Shown piece by piece: positions 41,945-51,682 of a stretch of 64,000 nucleotides of DNA. This stretch comes from Pseudomonas sp. JM0905a (GTDB lineage: Bacteria; Pseudomonadota; Gammaproteobacteria; Pseudomonadales; Pseudomonadaceae). The notes below the pieces were generated by a model. It worked only from the letters and a program-made list of their open reading frames with translations. It ran no database searches and was not told the DNA's origin. The translations under genes and the position numbers were made by a program. The stretch covers positions 310,001 to 374,000 of the forward strand of contig NZ_JACXBU010000005.1 of the NCBI RefSeq assembly GCF_014700075.1, in the 5' to 3' direction. How positions within the stretch are numbered: position 1 is the stretch's first letter; each line of letters starts with the position of its first letter.

Positions 41945-43849
41945 ATGAGTGAAAGCATCACGCAATCCGCCGAACAGCACGCCGGGCACGCCGGTTCCGG
42001 GCTCGGTCTTCTGGTAGCCGCCGCCGGGGTGGTCTACGGCGATATCGGCACTAGCCCGCTGTACACCCTGAAGGAGGTCTTCTCCCCCCAGTACGGCGTC
42101 CAGGTCAACCATGACGGGGTGCTGGGGGTGTTGTCGCTGATCTTCTGGTCGCTGATCTGGGTGGTGTCGATCAAATACATGCTGTTCGTGTTGCGTGCCG
42201 ACAACGAAGGCGAAGGCGGCGCCATGGCGCTGACCGCCCTGGCTCAGCGTGCCTCCAGGTCTTTTCCGAAGCTGAAGGCAACGGTGCTGTTGCTGGGACT
42301 TTTCGGCACCGCACTGTTCTACGGCGACAGCATGATCACCCCGGCGATTTCGGTGCTCTCTGCCATTGAAGGCCTGGACCTGGCGTTCGATGGCATCAGC
42401 CACTGGGTGGTGCCGTTGTCGCTGATCGTGCTGGTGGGGCTGTTCCTGATCCAGAAGCACGGTACGGCGCGCATCGGCATTCTCTTCGGGCCGATCATGG
42501 TGCTCTGGTTCAGCGTGCTCGGTGCCCTGGGGATTTACGGCATCGTCCAGCAGCCGGAGGTGCTGAAGGCGATGAACCCCTGGTGGTGCGTGCACTTCTT
42601 CATCACCCATCCGACCGTGGGCGTGGTCATCCTCGGGGCGGTGGTGCTGGCCCTGACCGGTGCCGAGGCGCTCTATGCCGACATGGGCCACTTCGGCCGC
42701 AAACCCATCGCCCGCGCCTGGTTCTTCCTGGTGCTGCCGGGGCTGGTGTTGAACTACTTCGGCCAGGGCGCGGCCATCCTCGCCGACCCCGCTGCCGCGC
42801 GTAACCCCTTCTATCTGCTGTCGCCGGGCTGGGCGTTGCTACCCATGGTGCTGCTGGCCACCCTGGCCACCGTGATCGCGTCCCAGGCGGTGATTTCCGG
42901 CGCCTTCTCCCTGACTCACCAGGCCATGCAACTTGGCTATATCCCGCGCATGTTCGTGCAGCACACCTCCCAGCAGGAACAGGGGCAGATCTACATCGGT
43001 GCGGTGAACTGGGCGCTGATGGTGGGCGTGGTGCTGCTGGTATTGGGATTCGAGTCGTCCGGCGCGCTGGCGTCGGCCTATGGGGTGGCGGTGACCGGCA
43101 CCATGCTGATCACCACCTTGCTGGTGTCGGTGGTCATGCTGCTGCTGTGGAAAACCCCCTGGTGGCTGGCGGTGCCGGTGCTGCTGGGGTTTCTCTTCGT
43201 CGATAGCCTGTTCTTCACCGCCAACGTGCCGAAGATCTTCCAGGGTGGTGCCTTCCCGGTGGTGGCCGGCACGGCGCTGTTCGTCCTGATGACCACCTGG
43301 AAGCGCGGCAAGCAGATAGTGGTGGATCGCCTGGATGAAACGGCGCTGCCGCTGCCGCTGTTCATTGGCAGCATCCGTTCGCAGCCGCCCCATCGGGTGC
43401 AGGGCACGGCCGTATTCCTCACCGCCCGCACTGACGCCGTGCCCCATGCCCTCTTGCACAACCTGTTGCATAACCAGGTGCTGCACGAGCAGGTGGTGCT
43501 GCTGACGGTGGTAAGTGAAGACACGCCACGGGTGGCGGCGGAACGGCGCTTCGAGGTGGATGCCTACGGGGATGGATTCTTCCGGGTGATCCTGCACTTC
43601 GGCTTCATCGAGGAGCCTGACGTGCCGGCAGCGCTGAAGCTCTGCCACCTCAATGAACTGGATTTCAGCCCGATGAGCACGACCTATTTCCTTAGCCGCG
43701 AGACGGTGATCCCCACCAAACGCATTGGCATGGCGCGCTGGCGTGAGGCGCTGTTCGCCTTCCTGCTGAAGAACGCCAACAGCAATCTGAAATACTTCAA
43801 CCTGCCGCTGAACCGGGTGATCGAGCTGGGTACGCAGGTGGAGATTTAG
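41945..43849 (+). CDS. kup: Low-affinity potassium uptake protein Kup
   Basis: K+/H+ symporter of the inner membrane. The 634 aa match the family. The signature [21 protein letters not shown] opens the first of about 12 transmembrane helices, followed by [14 protein letters not shown] and [20 protein letters not shown] cytoplasmic C-terminal domain follows residue about 450. GGAAGG precedes the ATG at 41945. The 3' gap holds a 26-base palindrome. rimO/kup/cyt b561/hydrolase/mprF is the same block as in P. aeruginosa. Confidence 0.96.
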   Translation: MSESITQSAEQHAGHAGSGLGLLVAAAGVVYGDIGTSPLYTLKEVFSPQYGVQVNHDGVLGVLSLIFWSLIWVVSIKYMLFVLRADNEGEGGAMALTALAQRASRSFPKLKATVLLLGLFGTALFYGDSMITPAISVLSAIEGLDLAFDGISHWVVPLSLIVLVGLFLIQKHGTARIGILFGPIMVLWFSVLGALGIYGIVQQPEVLKAMNPWWCVHFFITHPTVGVVILGAVVLALTGAEALYADMGHFGRKPIARAWFFLVLPGLVLNYFGQGAAILADPAAARNPFYLLSPGWALLPMVLLATLATVIASQAVISGAFSLTHQAMQLGYIPRMFVQHTSQQEQGQIYIGAVNWALMVGVVLLVLGFESSGALASAYGVAVTGTMLITTLLVSVVMLLLWKTPWWLAVPVLLGFLFVDSLFFTANVPKIFQGGAFPVVAGTALFVLMTTWKRGKQIVVDRLDETALPLPLFIGSIRSQPPHRVQGTAVFLTARTDAVPHALLHNLLHNQVLHEQVVLLTVVSEDTPRVAAERRFEVDAYGDGFFRVILHFGFIEEPDVPAALKLCHLNELDFSPMSTTYFLSRETVIPTKRIGMARWREALFAFLLKNANSNLKYFNLPLNRVIELGTQVEI

Positions 43850-43865
43850 GGGGGAGCGTACTGAC

Positions 43866-43891
43866 AGGGCGCGCCGCGCGCGGCGCGCCCT
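43866..43891. terminator. 26-base perfect GC-rich palindrome between kup and cytochrome b561
   Basis: AGGGCGCGCCGCG and CGCGGCGCGCCCT make a perfect palindrome between convergent genes. No T run follows on either strand, so it is a transcription barrier only by position. Confidence 0.6.
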
Positions 43892-43906
43892 AAGGGGAAG
43901 CGGGTA

Positions 43907-44455
43907 TCAGCTCTTGCCTGGCAACATCCGCACCAGGGTGTTGTCGCGGCTCACGTAGTGGTGGAACAGCGCTGCCACAGCGTGCAGGCCGATCAGCCAG
44001 TAGCCGGCGGTGCCCGCCAGTTCGTGGAGTTCCTTGATTTCACCGGCCAACTCCTTGTTCGGGCCGATAATCCCAGGCAGTTCCAGGCCGAAGAAGGGAA
44101 CGGTCTTGCCAGCGGCGCTGAGGATGAGCCAGCCGGCCAGGGGCGTGCCGATCATCAGGGCGTAGAGCGCCAGGTGCATGAGCTTGGAGACAGCGTTCTG
44201 CCAGCTCGCCGGGGCGGGCTGGATGGCCGGGGTGGGGGAGATCATGCGGCCGACCAGGCGCAGCCAGACCAGGAAGAACACTGCCATGCCGAGCATGAAA
44301 TGCCATTGCTTGAGCAGGTCGCGGGTTTCGCTGCCTTTGGGAAAGTTGCCCTTGAGTTCGATGCAGGCGTACACGGCTGCGATCAGTACCAGCATCAGCC
44401 AGTGCAGGGCGATGGACAGGCTCCCATAGCGGGAAGGCGCGTTCTTGAGACTCAT
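43907..44455 (-). CDS. Cytochrome b561 family protein
   Basis: 182 aa, four transmembrane helices with paired His ligands (IALHWLMLV, QWHFMLGMAV, LMHLALYALMIG, LIGLHAVAALFHH) for two b-type haems; family of E. coli CybB, a superoxide:quinone oxidoreductase. The ATG at 44455 with AGAGG upstream is preferred over an adjacent GTG. In P. aeruginosa the homologue (PA0918) sits between kup and the aminoacyl-PG hydrolase, as here. Confidence 0.88.
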   Translation of the reverse strand: MSLKNAPSRYGSLSIALHWLMLVLIAAVYACIELKGNFPKGSETRDLLKQWHFMLGMAVFFLVWLRLVGRMISPTPAIQPAPASWQNAVSKLMHLALYALMIGTPLAGWLILSAAGKTVPFFGLELPGIIGPNKELAGEIKELHELAGTAGYWLIGLHAVAALFHHYVSRDNTLVRMLPGKS

Positions 44456-44533
44456 CACGGTACCTCTTTCTCGTCTTATGGCGAAACGGTCGAGCAGGAT
44501 AACGGCGTTCCCTTAAGCGAATCTGAACCTGGA

Positions 44534-45811
44534 TCAATCCTTTGCAACGGACTCCTGGCGTTTCGCAACCGCTGCCAGCAGTTTCTCCGCCAATGCCGGG
44601 TAATTCTCGTCGTAATGGTGTCCGCCCGGCAGTTCGAGGTTTTCCCCGACGGTGCCCGGTTGGGTGCAGCCGCTTTCGTTGACCTCTTCCTTGCCGAACA
44701 CGCAAAGCACCTTGCTTGCCGGCAGCTTCGCCAGTTCCGGACCGGTAGCGGCTTCCTGGCCGGCCTTGCCGAGCCAGCCCTGTACCTCGATCTCGAAGCT
44801 TCCACTGCGGGCGAGCGCCAGCAGGAGAACGGCGTCCACCTGATCCTGGTCGGCCTTGGGCAGCCGGTTGTAGAACGCGGGCAGCACGTCTGCACCAAAG
44901 GAGTAGCCCGCCAGTACGAAGCGCTTGGCACCCCACTTTTCGCGGTATTCCTTCATCAGCCGGCTGAGGTCGGCGGCGCCCTGTTCGGGGCTCTTGTGCT
45001 GCCAGAAGTAGCGAAGTGCGTCGATGCCCACCACTGGGTAGTCACGCTTGGCCATCTCGTCGGCCACCGCGCGGTCCAGATCGCGCCAGCCACCATCGCC
45101 GGAATAGAACAGGGTGACGGTCCCGGTGGGCCGGGTGGCGGGCACTTCCACCACCGGCAGCGGCTCGCCCTGGCCCTGCAGCAGGCTTTGCAGGCGTTGC
45201 TGCAGCAGTTGCGTGAGGCTGGTGTCGTAATCGCTGATCAGGGTTTCGGCATTGTGCTGATTGCGCGCGAAAGCGGCGCTGGGTGCGTCCGGATTGTCGT
45301 TCCAGGCGGCCAGCCAATGGCCGTGAGGCGCTTTTTGCGGCAGGGCCTCGGCGCAGTCCGGGGTGTCCAGGCTGAAGTCGATGGACAGGGCCTGGGCGTT
45401 GTCGTTGCCTTGCCCGGCCAGCCAGCGCCAGGCGAAAGAGGCCCCTGCGCCGATACCCGCCACCAGTGTCGGCTCGCCGTCCAGGGTTTCGCGGCCCTGC
45501 TGCAGGCGGTGTTGTTGCGCCGCGCAGTCCGCGGCCGGCAGGTCCAGCTGCAGAAGGCGTGCATTGCTGCTACGCGCCAGGGCCAGGAGGTCGGTGTCGG
45601 CCAGGCGCTGGTCGGCGCTGGCTATCAGCAGCACCCTGTGCTGGACCGCGCCAGCGGGGTTGGCGAGAGTCATGGGGCTGCCGTCAGAGGTCTTCAGGTG
45701 GTCCAACGTTGCTTGGGGCGTGGGACGGCTCCAGAACAGCAGGATCGCGCCCACCAGCAGGACGATCAGGATCAGCAGCAGGTGTCGCCAGTTGCGTTTT
45801 AGCATGTGCAC
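44534..45811 (-). CDS. AcvB/VirJ-family periplasmic hydrolase, predicted aminoacyl-phosphatidylglycerol hydrolase
   Basis: 425 aa. An N-terminal membrane anchor or signal (HLLLILIVLLVGAILLFW, about 10-27) is followed by two alpha/beta-hydrolase-like regions. The C-terminal VirJ domain begins TVTLFYSGDGGWRDLDRAVA and has nucleophile motif GYSFG and a late His in GGHHYDE. It is encoded 1 base after mprF. The P. aeruginosa counterpart PA0919 removes alanine from alanyl-PG in the periplasm, so this pair would set and reset membrane charge. Function inferred from family and position. Confidence 0.85.
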   Translation of the reverse strand: MHMLKRNWRHLLLILIVLLVGAILLFWSRPTPQATLDHLKTSDGSPMTLANPAGAVQHRVLLIASADQRLADTDLLALARSSNARLLQLDLPAADCAAQQHRLQQGRETLDGEPTLVAGIGAGASFAWRWLAGQGNDNAQALSIDFSLDTPDCAEALPQKAPHGHWLAAWNDNPDAPSAAFARNQHNAETLISDYDTSLTQLLQQRLQSLLQGQGEPLPVVEVPATRPTGTVTLFYSGDGGWRDLDRAVADEMAKRDYPVVGIDALRYFWQHKSPEQGAADLSRLMKEYREKWGAKRFVLAGYSFGADVLPAFYNRLPKADQDQVDAVLLLALARSGSFEIEVQGWLGKAGQEAATGPELAKLPASKVLCVFGKEEVNESGCTQPGTVGENLELPGGHHYDENYPALAEKLLAAVAKRQESVAKD

Positions 45812-45812
45812 C

Positions 45813-48458
45813 TCAGCGTTTGACCAGGCCGGTGAAGCCGCCAGCGATCAGCGCGGCGGTGTCGGCCAGCGCCACTAGCGGGTCTAGGCCGGCGGGCACG
45901 GCCATGTAGCGCGGCTCCCACTCGGGCTGGAATTTCTCCTTGAAGCGGCGCAGTCCCTGGAAGTTATAGAACTGCTCGCCGCGGCGGAACACCAGCGCGC
46001 CGAGGCGCTGGGTCAAGGGGGCGCCACGACGGGGCTGGAGGCCGGCGAGCGGCACCATGCCCAGGCTGAAGCGGGCATGGCCGCGTTCCTTGTAGTGCAG
46101 CAGCAGGCTGAGCATCAGGAACTCCATGGTCAGCTTCGGTGCGTGAGGATGCACGCGCATCAGGTCGATGCTGGACAGCGTGTTGCCTTCGGTTTCCAGC
46201 AGGTTGGCGAAGGCCACCGGTTTGCCCTCGAACTGGATGGTGGCGATGCGGAAATGCTTCAGGTAGTCCGGGTCGAAGCGGCCGAGGGAGAAGCCTTTCT
46301 CCCGTGCCTGCTTGCCCTGCATCCAGGCGTCGGAAATGGTCTGCAACTGCTCCAGGGGCGCGGTTCCGACTTCATAGATCTGCAGGCTGAGTCCGTCGCG
46401 CTGGCCACGGCTCAAGGTGTAGCGCAGGTCCTTCATGGCCTTGTTCTTGGCGTCGAGGTCGAAGCGGGGTAGGTCGACCCGCGCTTCCTCGCCGAGTTTC
46501 AGGGCGGACAGGCCGATGTCCATGTAATAGGGCAGGTTCTCCGCACGTACCTGGTAGAACACCGGCCGGGCGTGGTGATGGTCGCAGAGGTCACGGAATT
46601 GCCAGATCAGCTCGGCGCGGCGGTGGGACGGACCGATGGGGTCGAACAGCGCCACCAGGCTGCGGCCACGGCGGGCATACATGAGGAAGGCGTCGCCCTG
46701 GGGATGGAAGAGCAGGGCCTTGTCGCCGGTCAGCACCAGGCCGCCATCGGGCTGGTCTGAGCTGCGGATCACCTCGGCGGCGCGCTGCAACTCTTCATCG
46801 GTCGGCTCGTGGATGGTGGGCGGTACCGGGCGCAGCAGCCAGGCCAGGGCGATACCGGCCAGCAGCAGGCCGCTGGCCAGGGAGGCGCGCAGGGCGCGCG
46901 GCGCGTCGCCGTCCACCGCGAATTGCCACCAGAGTTCATGGTCGTAGGGCACGTCCTGGAAGGCGAAGAACATCAGCCAGAGTGCCGCGATCAGTACGCA
47001 GGCGCTGGCTGCCAGGTTGATCGGCGAGAAGGGCATCTCCAGCAGGCGGCTGGGGCGGTAGAACGCCGCACGGAATATCGCCAGCAGCACGGCGGTCATG
47101 CTCAGCAGGCTGGCTTCTTCCCAGTCGAAGCCCTTGAGCAGGGACAGGCCGGCGCCGCTAAGCAGCAGCACCACGGTCAGCGCCCAGGCTGCCGACAGGC
47201 GATGGCGCAATCCGTGGGCCAGCAGCAGGCAGAGCACCCCGACCAGGCTGGCGGCCAGGTGCGAGGCGTCTATCAGGCGATGGGGGATCAGGAAACTCAG
47301 GTGCTCCAGGCGGGTGTCCACCGCCGGGGTGACGCCGGAGAACAGCAGCACCACACCGGACAGGAACACCAGCAGCGACAGCACCGGCGCGGCCAGGCCG
47401 GAGGCGGCGCGCAATGCCTGGCGACCGGCGGGGAACAGGCGTTGCGCCTCATTGGCCAGCAACAGCAGGCAGGCCAGCACCAGTGGCAGGCCAACGTAGA
47501 TAAGGCGGTAGAGCAGTAGGGCGGCCGCCAGGGGGGCCGCGCCCAACTGGCCGGCAAAGGCCGCCAGCAGGACGGCCTCGAACACGCCTACCCCGCCCGG
47601 AACGTGGCTGAGTACGCCAGCGGCCAGGGCCAGCATGTAGACCAGCAGGAAGGCGCCAAGCGGCGGCGCGTCAGGCAGCAGTACGTAGAGCACGCAGGCG
47701 GCGGCGCAGACATCCACCACTGTGATCAGCAGTTGCAGCGCCGACAGGCGCAGGCCGGGCAGGCGCACGCTGCGGTTGCCCAGGCGGATATCGATGCAGC
47801 CGGGCACCGGCGGCTCGGGAGCGCGCTGGCGCGAGATCCAGAAGACCAGTGCCACACCGGCCAGCAGCACGCCCAGGGCGATGACGACCACCAGGCTTTC
47901 CGGCAGGCCCAGGGCGACCGAGGCTGCGGCCGGGGCACTCAGGGCCGCCAACGCCGCCAGCGGCGGAAGCGCCGAGCCCAGGGCGAGGCTGGCGAACAGG
48001 GTGATGCGGGCGATGTCGCCGGCGCCGAGATTGTCGCGTCCGTACAAGCGGAAACGCACGGAGCCGCCGGTGAGCATCGACAGGCCGACGGCGTTGCCCA
48101 CGCCCGACGCGCAGAAGCTGCCCAGCGCCATGCGCTGCAAGGGCAGGTGCACACCGGCGAAGCGACAGCCGGACCATTCGTAGCCGACGTAGGCGATGAA
48201 GCTGACAGCGGTGGCGCCCAGGGCCAGTAGCAGGCTGGTGCCGGGTACATCGGCAATGGCGGAGCGCAGTGCGTCCGGGTCGAGTTCCCGCAGTAGGTGC
48301 CAGCACGCCAGCAGGCCGAGGATGAACACCAGCAGGGTGAAAGCAATGACGATCCACTGCCGGTAGGCTGTGAGGCTGTCGAGCCAGCGGATCTGGGCCG
48401 ATTCTTCGTTGAGTTGGCCGTTGGCCGGCTTTTCCACTGGCGGGGTGTTGGCGCGCAT
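45813..48458 (-). CDS. mprF: Aminoacyl-phosphatidylglycerol synthase/flippase MprF
   Basis: 881 aa. The N-terminal half is a multi-helix flippase domain (about residues 20-520). The soluble C-terminal domain of the DUF2156/GNAT-like class transfers an amino acid from aminoacyl-tRNA to phosphatidylglycerol (FYQVRAENLPYYMDIGLSAL and SIDLMRVHPHAPKLTMEFLM). In P. aeruginosa the product is alanyl-PG, conferring resistance to cationic peptides and some antibiotics; the amino acid here cannot be told from sequence. ATG at 48458 with AGAGG 6 bases upstream. Co-transcribed with the hydrolase gene. Confidence 0.92.
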   Translation of the reverse strand: MRANTPPVEKPANGQLNEESAQIRWLDSLTAYRQWIVIAFTLLVFILGLLACWHLLRELDPDALRSAIADVPGTSLLLALGATAVSFIAYVGYEWSGCRFAGVHLPLQRMALGSFCASGVGNAVGLSMLTGGSVRFRLYGRDNLGAGDIARITLFASLALGSALPPLAALAALSAPAAASVALGLPESLVVVIALGVLLAGVALVFWISRQRAPEPPVPGCIDIRLGNRSVRLPGLRLSALQLLITVVDVCAAACVLYVLLPDAPPLGAFLLVYMLALAAGVLSHVPGGVGVFEAVLLAAFAGQLGAAPLAAALLLYRLIYVGLPLVLACLLLLANEAQRLFPAGRQALRAASGLAAPVLSLLVFLSGVVLLFSGVTPAVDTRLEHLSFLIPHRLIDASHLAASLVGVLCLLLAHGLRHRLSAAWALTVVLLLSGAGLSLLKGFDWEEASLLSMTAVLLAIFRAAFYRPSRLLEMPFSPINLAASACVLIAALWLMFFAFQDVPYDHELWWQFAVDGDAPRALRASLASGLLLAGIALAWLLRPVPPTIHEPTDEELQRAAEVIRSSDQPDGGLVLTGDKALLFHPQGDAFLMYARRGRSLVALFDPIGPSHRRAELIWQFRDLCDHHHARPVFYQVRAENLPYYMDIGLSALKLGEEARVDLPRFDLDAKNKAMKDLRYTLSRGQRDGLSLQIYEVGTAPLEQLQTISDAWMQGKQAREKGFSLGRFDPDYLKHFRIATIQFEGKPVAFANLLETEGNTLSSIDLMRVHPHAPKLTMEFLMLSLLLHYKERGHARFSLGMVPLAGLQPRRGAPLTQRLGALVFRRGEQFYNFQGLRRFKEKFQPEWEPRYMAVPAGLDPLVALADTAALIAGGFTGLVKR

Positions 48459-48673
48459 CGAGCACCTCTGGGCAATGTGCGCCACTGAGTGTGGGCGCCG
48501 ACAGCAAGTTCCAAGTGTCTGGCAGAACTTTTTCTTCGCCGGCCTTTCGATGGTCTAGCGCGCAAAACGGCCGGGTGCACCGGCAAGTCTAGGCGAGCAG
48601 AGAGTCCCGCCGCCGTGGGAAGTCGGGGAGCGTCGGGGGAGGGGCGGCAATTTGCCGCGCGACGGCTCGCCGG

Positions 48674-51079
48674 TCAGTGCCAGACCGAGCGGGTCTCCCA
48701 GTCGCGGAACTGTTCGGCAGGAATCGGCTGACTGATCTTGTAGCCCTGGGCTATGTCGCAGCCATATTGGCCGAGCTGGTTGAAGGTCAACTGGTCCTCC
48801 ACCCCTTCGGCCACCACCGTCAGGTCCAGGTTGTGGGCCAGTTCGATGATGGAGCGGACGATCTTCGCCGACCCCGCGTTGGTGGTCATGCCGCTGACGA
48901 AGGACTGGTCGATCTTCAGCGAGTCCACCGGCAGCCGTTGCAGGTATGCGAGGGACGAATAGCCGGTGCCGAAGTCGTCGATGGTCAGGTGAGCATCCAG
49001 GTCCTTGAGTGCCGACAGGGTCTGCTGCGAGGCCACCGGATCTTCCATCAGCGCGCTTTCGGTCAGTTCGAACTCGATCCAGTGGGGTTTGGCGCCCCAG
49101 GTGGCGAAGGAACCCCGGATGCGCTCCAGCAGTCGCGGGTCGCGCAGGTCGTGGGCGGAGAGGTTGACCGAGATGGGGCGTTCATCCCCTTCTTCATGCC
49201 AGGCGTAGCGCTGGCCCAGCGCGGTATCCAGCACCCAGAGTGTTAGCGGGGTAATGAGGCCGGTGTTCTCGGCCAGGCGCACGAATTCGTCGGGCGGCAG
49301 CATGCCGTGCTGGGGATGGCGCCAGCGCACCAGGGCCTCGGTGCCGCACACGCGGTTGCTGGCGATTTCTACCTTGGGCTGGTAGTAGAGCAGCAGTTCG
49401 TTGCGGTCGATGGCGCGGCGCAGGTCGCCCATCAGTGTCAGGTGCTGGGCGCATTCCTGGTCGAGGCCGCCCTGGAACACCGCGAAGCCGGCATTGGAGC
49501 GCTTGGCCTGTTCCATTGCACTGCCGGAGCGGCGGATCAGCGCTTCCGGCGCCGTGCCGTGGCCTGGATAGAGGGCGATGCCGATGCTGGCCCGCGCCTC
49601 CAGATAGAGGCCGGAGAGTTCAACCGGGTCGTAGAGCGCCATGAGGATCTGCTTGGCCAGCTGCGAGGCATGCTCGGCGCCGCCGTTGGGCATGAGCACG
49701 GCGAATTCGCATTCGCCCATTCGCGCCACCGTGCGTTCCGCCCCCACGGCCTGCGTCAGGCGGGAGGCGATTTCGATCTGCAGGCGGTCGCCTTCGCGAT
49801 AGCCGAGGGTTTCGTTGATTTCCTGGTTGCGGGCGATCTCCAGGTGCAGCAGGCCGAAGGGGCGGCGCTCCTGGCGGGCATTGGCGATCGCGGTATCGAG
49901 CAGTTCGCGCAGGCGCACACGGTTGGGCAGGCCGGTCAGGGCGTCCTCATAGGCCATGCGGCGGATGGTCGACTCGGCTTCCATGGCACGGGCTCGGGTG
50001 CGCAGGGTGGAAATGCCGAAGCCCAGGTCATGGGCCGTGGCCAGCAGCAGTTCAACTTCCTTCTCGTCGAATGCATCGGCGCGCTCGGCCATGATCACCA
50101 GCATGCCGATGAGCGTGTCTTCCACCTGGAGGGGCAGGGCCAACGCCGACGCGAAGCCATATTCACGGGCTTCGTCATGGAGCGCGGCTTCCGGGTTGTT
50201 GAGCAGGTCACGCAGTACCAGCGGGTCGCCCGCCTGCAAGGCGGTTTCCAGCTGGCCATGGAAACTGCCGTCATGGCCGCCTGCACCCCACCCCTGGCAG
50301 ATGCCATTGGCCGCGTTGCAGGCCATCACCTTGTATGGGCGCACCGGGTCATCTTGGCGGTAGTCGACCCAGGCCTGGCGATAGCCGCATTCACCCACCA
50401 GGACCCGGCAGATTTCCGTCAGCAGCGGTGTTTCGCTGGTGGCATGGATCACTGCATGGTTGACCGCCACCCGGGTGGCCAGGGCGCGGTTGAGGGCTTC
50501 CACCTGCTGCTCGGCCTGCCGGCGTCGGGCCTTGATGCGCAGGGCCTGGAGGCCGAAGGCCATGTCGTCGGCGGCTTCACTGAGCAGTGCCAGTTCTCGT
50601 TCACCGAAGGCATCGGGCTCCTTGGCGCAGATGGCCAGGGCGCCGAAGATCTCGCCGTCTACCCGCAGGGGTAGGGACAGGACCGAAGCAATGCCGTGGG
50701 TAATGGCGCTCTCCCGCCAGGGGCTGAGCCTGGAGTCTGTGAGGATATTGCGCGTGATGGTCGGGACACCGGTGCGGATGGCGGTACCGGTAGTGCCTCG
50801 CCCGCGTTCGCGATCGGCCCAGGTGATGTTGAGCGAATCGACATACGCCTTGTCGAGTCCAACGTGAGCCAGGGGCGTCACCGACTGCGCTTCGTCATGT
50901 TCGGCGCGTCCCACCCAGGCCATGCGATAGCCGCCTTCCTCCACCACCACCCGGCAGATTTCCTTGAACAGAAAGCACGGGTCTTCGGCGCGCAGCAGGG
51001 CTCGATTGCATCCGCTCAGCGTACGCAACGCGCGGTTCAGGTATTCGACTTCCTCACTGGAGGCGCAGTAACCGGACAT
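48674..51079 (-). CDS. GAF-GAF-GGDEF(degenerate)-EAL protein, predicted c-di-GMP phosphodiesterase
   Basis: 801 aa, no membrane segment. Two GAF sensor domains (about 30-180 and 210-360) are joined by a coil, then GGDEF (about 375-540) and EAL (about 555-795). The GGDEF signature reads GECEF at 455-459, so cyclase activity is unlikely. The EAL domain keeps Glu581 (EALVRW), the Asn of SVNLS, the Glu of FELTES, DDFGTGYSS, LKID, AEGVE and AQGY, the full metal and catalytic set. Probably a phosphodiesterase with signal input through GAF. GGAGG precedes the ATG at 51079. Confidence 0.88.
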   Translation of the reverse strand: MSGYCASSEEVEYLNRALRTLSGCNRALLRAEDPCFLFKEICRVVVEEGGYRMAWVGRAEHDEAQSVTPLAHVGLDKAYVDSLNITWADRERGRGTTGTAIRTGVPTITRNILTDSRLSPWRESAITHGIASVLSLPLRVDGEIFGALAICAKEPDAFGERELALLSEAADDMAFGLQALRIKARRRQAEQQVEALNRALATRVAVNHAVIHATSETPLLTEICRVLVGECGYRQAWVDYRQDDPVRPYKVMACNAANGICQGWGAGGHDGSFHGQLETALQAGDPLVLRDLLNNPEAALHDEAREYGFASALALPLQVEDTLIGMLVIMAERADAFDEKEVELLLATAHDLGFGISTLRTRARAMEAESTIRRMAYEDALTGLPNRVRLRELLDTAIANARQERRPFGLLHLEIARNQEINETLGYREGDRLQIEIASRLTQAVGAERTVARMGECEFAVLMPNGGAEHASQLAKQILMALYDPVELSGLYLEARASIGIALYPGHGTAPEALIRRSGSAMEQAKRSNAGFAVFQGGLDQECAQHLTLMGDLRRAIDRNELLLYYQPKVEIASNRVCGTEALVRWRHPQHGMLPPDEFVRLAENTGLITPLTLWVLDTALGQRYAWHEEGDERPISVNLSAHDLRDPRLLERIRGSFATWGAKPHWIEFELTESALMEDPVASQQTLSALKDLDAHLTIDDFGTGYSSLAYLQRLPVDSLKIDQSFVSGMTTNAGSAKIVRSIIELAHNLDLTVVAEGVEDQLTFNQLGQYGCDIAQGYKISQPIPAEQFRDWETRSVWH

Positions 51080-51191
51080 GGCGAACCTCCACCAGGTGGA
51101 CAGGTGCGCTTCAAGTATAGAAGTCGGGTCTTTTCCGGATGGGGGACTGACGAGCAGCCTTGACGGACGGAGGAGGAGGGACGCGGAAACG

Positions 51192-51221
51192 AAAAAGGCC
51201 ACTCCGAAGAGTGGCCTTTTT
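51192..51221 (-). terminator. Terminator after tRNA-fMet copy 1
   Basis: AAAAAGGCCACTC (51192-51204) pairs perfectly with GAGTGGCCTTTTT (51209-51221), loop CGAA, 7 bases beyond the tRNA 3' end on the minus strand. Confidence 0.9.
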
Positions 51222-51227
51222 GGAAAC

Positions 51228-51304
<77 letters not shown>

Positions 51305-51383
51305 GCGGCAATTCTACAGTTCTGCGGAGGGCTGTCAAACGATTTCTTTCATTTAAATCAAATACTTATTTCGACCCAAACGA

Positions 51384-51411
51384 AAAAGGCCACTCCGAAG
51401 AGTGGCCTTTT
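51384..51411 (-). terminator. Terminator after tRNA-fMet copy 2
   Basis: AAAAGGCCACTC (51384-51395) pairs perfectly with GAGTGGCCTTTT (51400-51411), loop CGAA. It separates the two tRNAs, so each is probably made from its own promoter or by processing with partial read-through. Confidence 0.88.
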
Positions 51412-51418
51412 GGAAAAC

Positions 51419-51495
<77 letters not shown>

Positions 51496-51682
51496 GCGGC
51501 AATTCTACAGTTCTACGAGGGGCTGTCAAACGATTTCGCAGAAAAATTCTTTTTCCCTCAAATATTTAGCAAGCGAGTGAGGTGAAGGGGCGCTGCCCGT
51601 ACGTGCGCTAGAGCGGCTGGAGGGAGCCCAGGCTGCGGTATCATCGCCTGCTACCCGAACCGCCCGCGCACCACCGACCACC

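Noticed and set aside
48459-48673. Gene or pseudogene between mprF and the GAF-EAL gene
   Set aside because: Six-frame reading of the 215 bases gave no receiver-like or other recognisable peptide; only a short GCGGCAA/TTGCCGC stem near 48650 is visible.
51500-51682. Possible LexA box upstream of dinB
   Set aside because: CTGT occurs at 51523 (CTGTCAAACGATTTCGCAG) but no ACAG follows at 8 bases; no CTGT-N8-ACAG match was found in the gap.
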